A stretch of 7,560 nt of DNA from positions 1-7,560 of the forward strand of contig UQPD01000129.1 of assembly GCA_900542795.1 (NCBI GenBank), read 5' to 3'. Below are positions 7,251-7,560 of the stretch, one piece after another; positions within the stretch are counted from its first letter, which is position 1, and every line of letters starts with the position of its first letter. Position numbers and translations under genes: made by a program. This DNA is from an uncultured Prevotella sp. (GTDB taxonomy: Bacteria > Bacteroidota > Bacteroidia > Bacteroidales > Bacteroidaceae). The notes under the pieces were generated by a model. That model worked only from the letters and a program-made list of their open reading frames with translations, did not search any database and had not been told where the DNA came from.

Positions 7251-7560
7251 TTATAATTTTTATTAAAAAATACAAAAGCTGTGCATTCACGCTCAAAAAG
7301 AAGAAATATTGACATTGATGATGTTTTTTCCCTTCTATTTTTCTCTTGTGAACTACCGCTAAGCTAAAGACTTAGGGAGGTCAAATGCGCTTTTTATAAA
7401 TTTTCCTTTGCGCTTCGTGCTTGGAGGACGTCATGAATTAAGTATTACAAACTATTTATGCGCTACGCGATGTGGGAAAGGAATTGTCATAAATAAACCC
7501 CTTTCGGTAGGGTGTTCAAAATCCATAAAAAAAATCTGCACGAAATTGGCAAGGTTTTAG
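7251..7560. other. intergenic region upstream of the alpha-galactosidase promoter
   Basis: No convincing coding sequence is present on either strand. The stretch contains A/T-rich DNA (7251-7350), an inverted repeat CTAAG/CTTAG (7359-7363 and 7371-7375), the second 34-bp repeat, a related GCGCTACGCG core near 7460, and an A8 run at 7527-7534. Any upstream regulatory site of the enzyme operon would lie here, but none is recognised. The right neighbour lies outside the window. Confidence 0.6.
7407..7440. repeat. 34-bp dispersed repeat, copy 2
   Basis: This is the direct-repeat partner of 1933-1966 (29 of 34 identical). It begins TTTGCGCTTCGTGCTTGGAG and ends ATGAATTA. In the hairpin core the C-to-T change turns a G-C pair into a G-U pair on the plus strand, so the fold is kept. 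A shorter related core, TGCGCTACGCG, follows at 7459-7469. The two long copies bracket the enzyme operon, promoter to terminator. Confidence 0.6.

Noticed and set aside
7452..7526. A 24-codon frame on the minus strand starting MDFEHPTERG
   Set aside because: It is too short to support, has no ribosome-binding or promoter evidence, and overlaps a repeat-like core near 7460.
1..7560. CRISPR array, tRNA, rRNA, insertion sequence or polysaccharide-utilisation SusC/SusD pair
   Set aside because: No regularly spaced repeats, cloverleaf, rRNA segments, transposase or SusC/SusD-like protein were found in the window.

Overview
The window looks like chromosomal DNA from the phylum Bacteroidota, most likely Prevotella or a close relative (inference). 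Three observations point there. First, a Bacteroidota-type -7 element (TACCTTTG, consensus TAnnTTTG) sits upstream of the large gene, and the start codons are preceded by A/T-rich sequence without Shine-Dalgarno motifs. Second, the large secreted enzyme ends in the 'YYDLNGRRV...GVFVKANGEKVYIK' type of C-terminus common in exported Prevotella proteins. Third, there is a tiny 'MKKxYxxP...MLAAS' protein of a kind widespread in these genomes.

All three genes read on the minus strand. From right to left: (1) 7011-7560 is a 550-base non-coding stretch holding a T8C10 homopolymer tract, a -7 promoter element directly beside it, and a leader of about 200 nt with small hairpins. (2) 7010-2343 encodes a 1555-residue secreted, multi-modular GH27 alpha-galactosidase. 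(3) 2323-2129 encodes a 64-residue small protein that starts 19 nt after the enzyme's stop. (4) 2103-2062 is a strong rho-independent terminator that closes this two-gene unit. (5) 2061-1819 is non-coding and carries short repeats and a weak promoter candidate. (6) 1818-94 encodes a 574-residue GT39/ArnT-like membrane glycosyltransferase, followed by 93 bases without a supported gene.

The alpha-galactosidase and the small protein probably form one operon. The glycosyltransferase appears to be a separate unit, because the terminator lies between them. The enzyme is predicted to be exported and to cleave terminal alpha-galactose from plant or host glycans, with several lectin-like modules around the catalytic domain. 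The glycosyltransferase is predicted to work in the inner membrane, moving a sugar from a polyprenyl-phosphate donor to an unknown acceptor. No shared pathway is evident, and no SusC/SusD pair, regulator, transposase, CRISPR array, tRNA or rRNA is visible.

Most of the window is ordinary. The items most worth checking are the homopolymer tract beside the promoter (possible phase variation), the small protein co-transcribed with the enzyme, the four lectin-like repeats in the enzyme, and a 34-bp direct repeat on each side of the enzyme operon.
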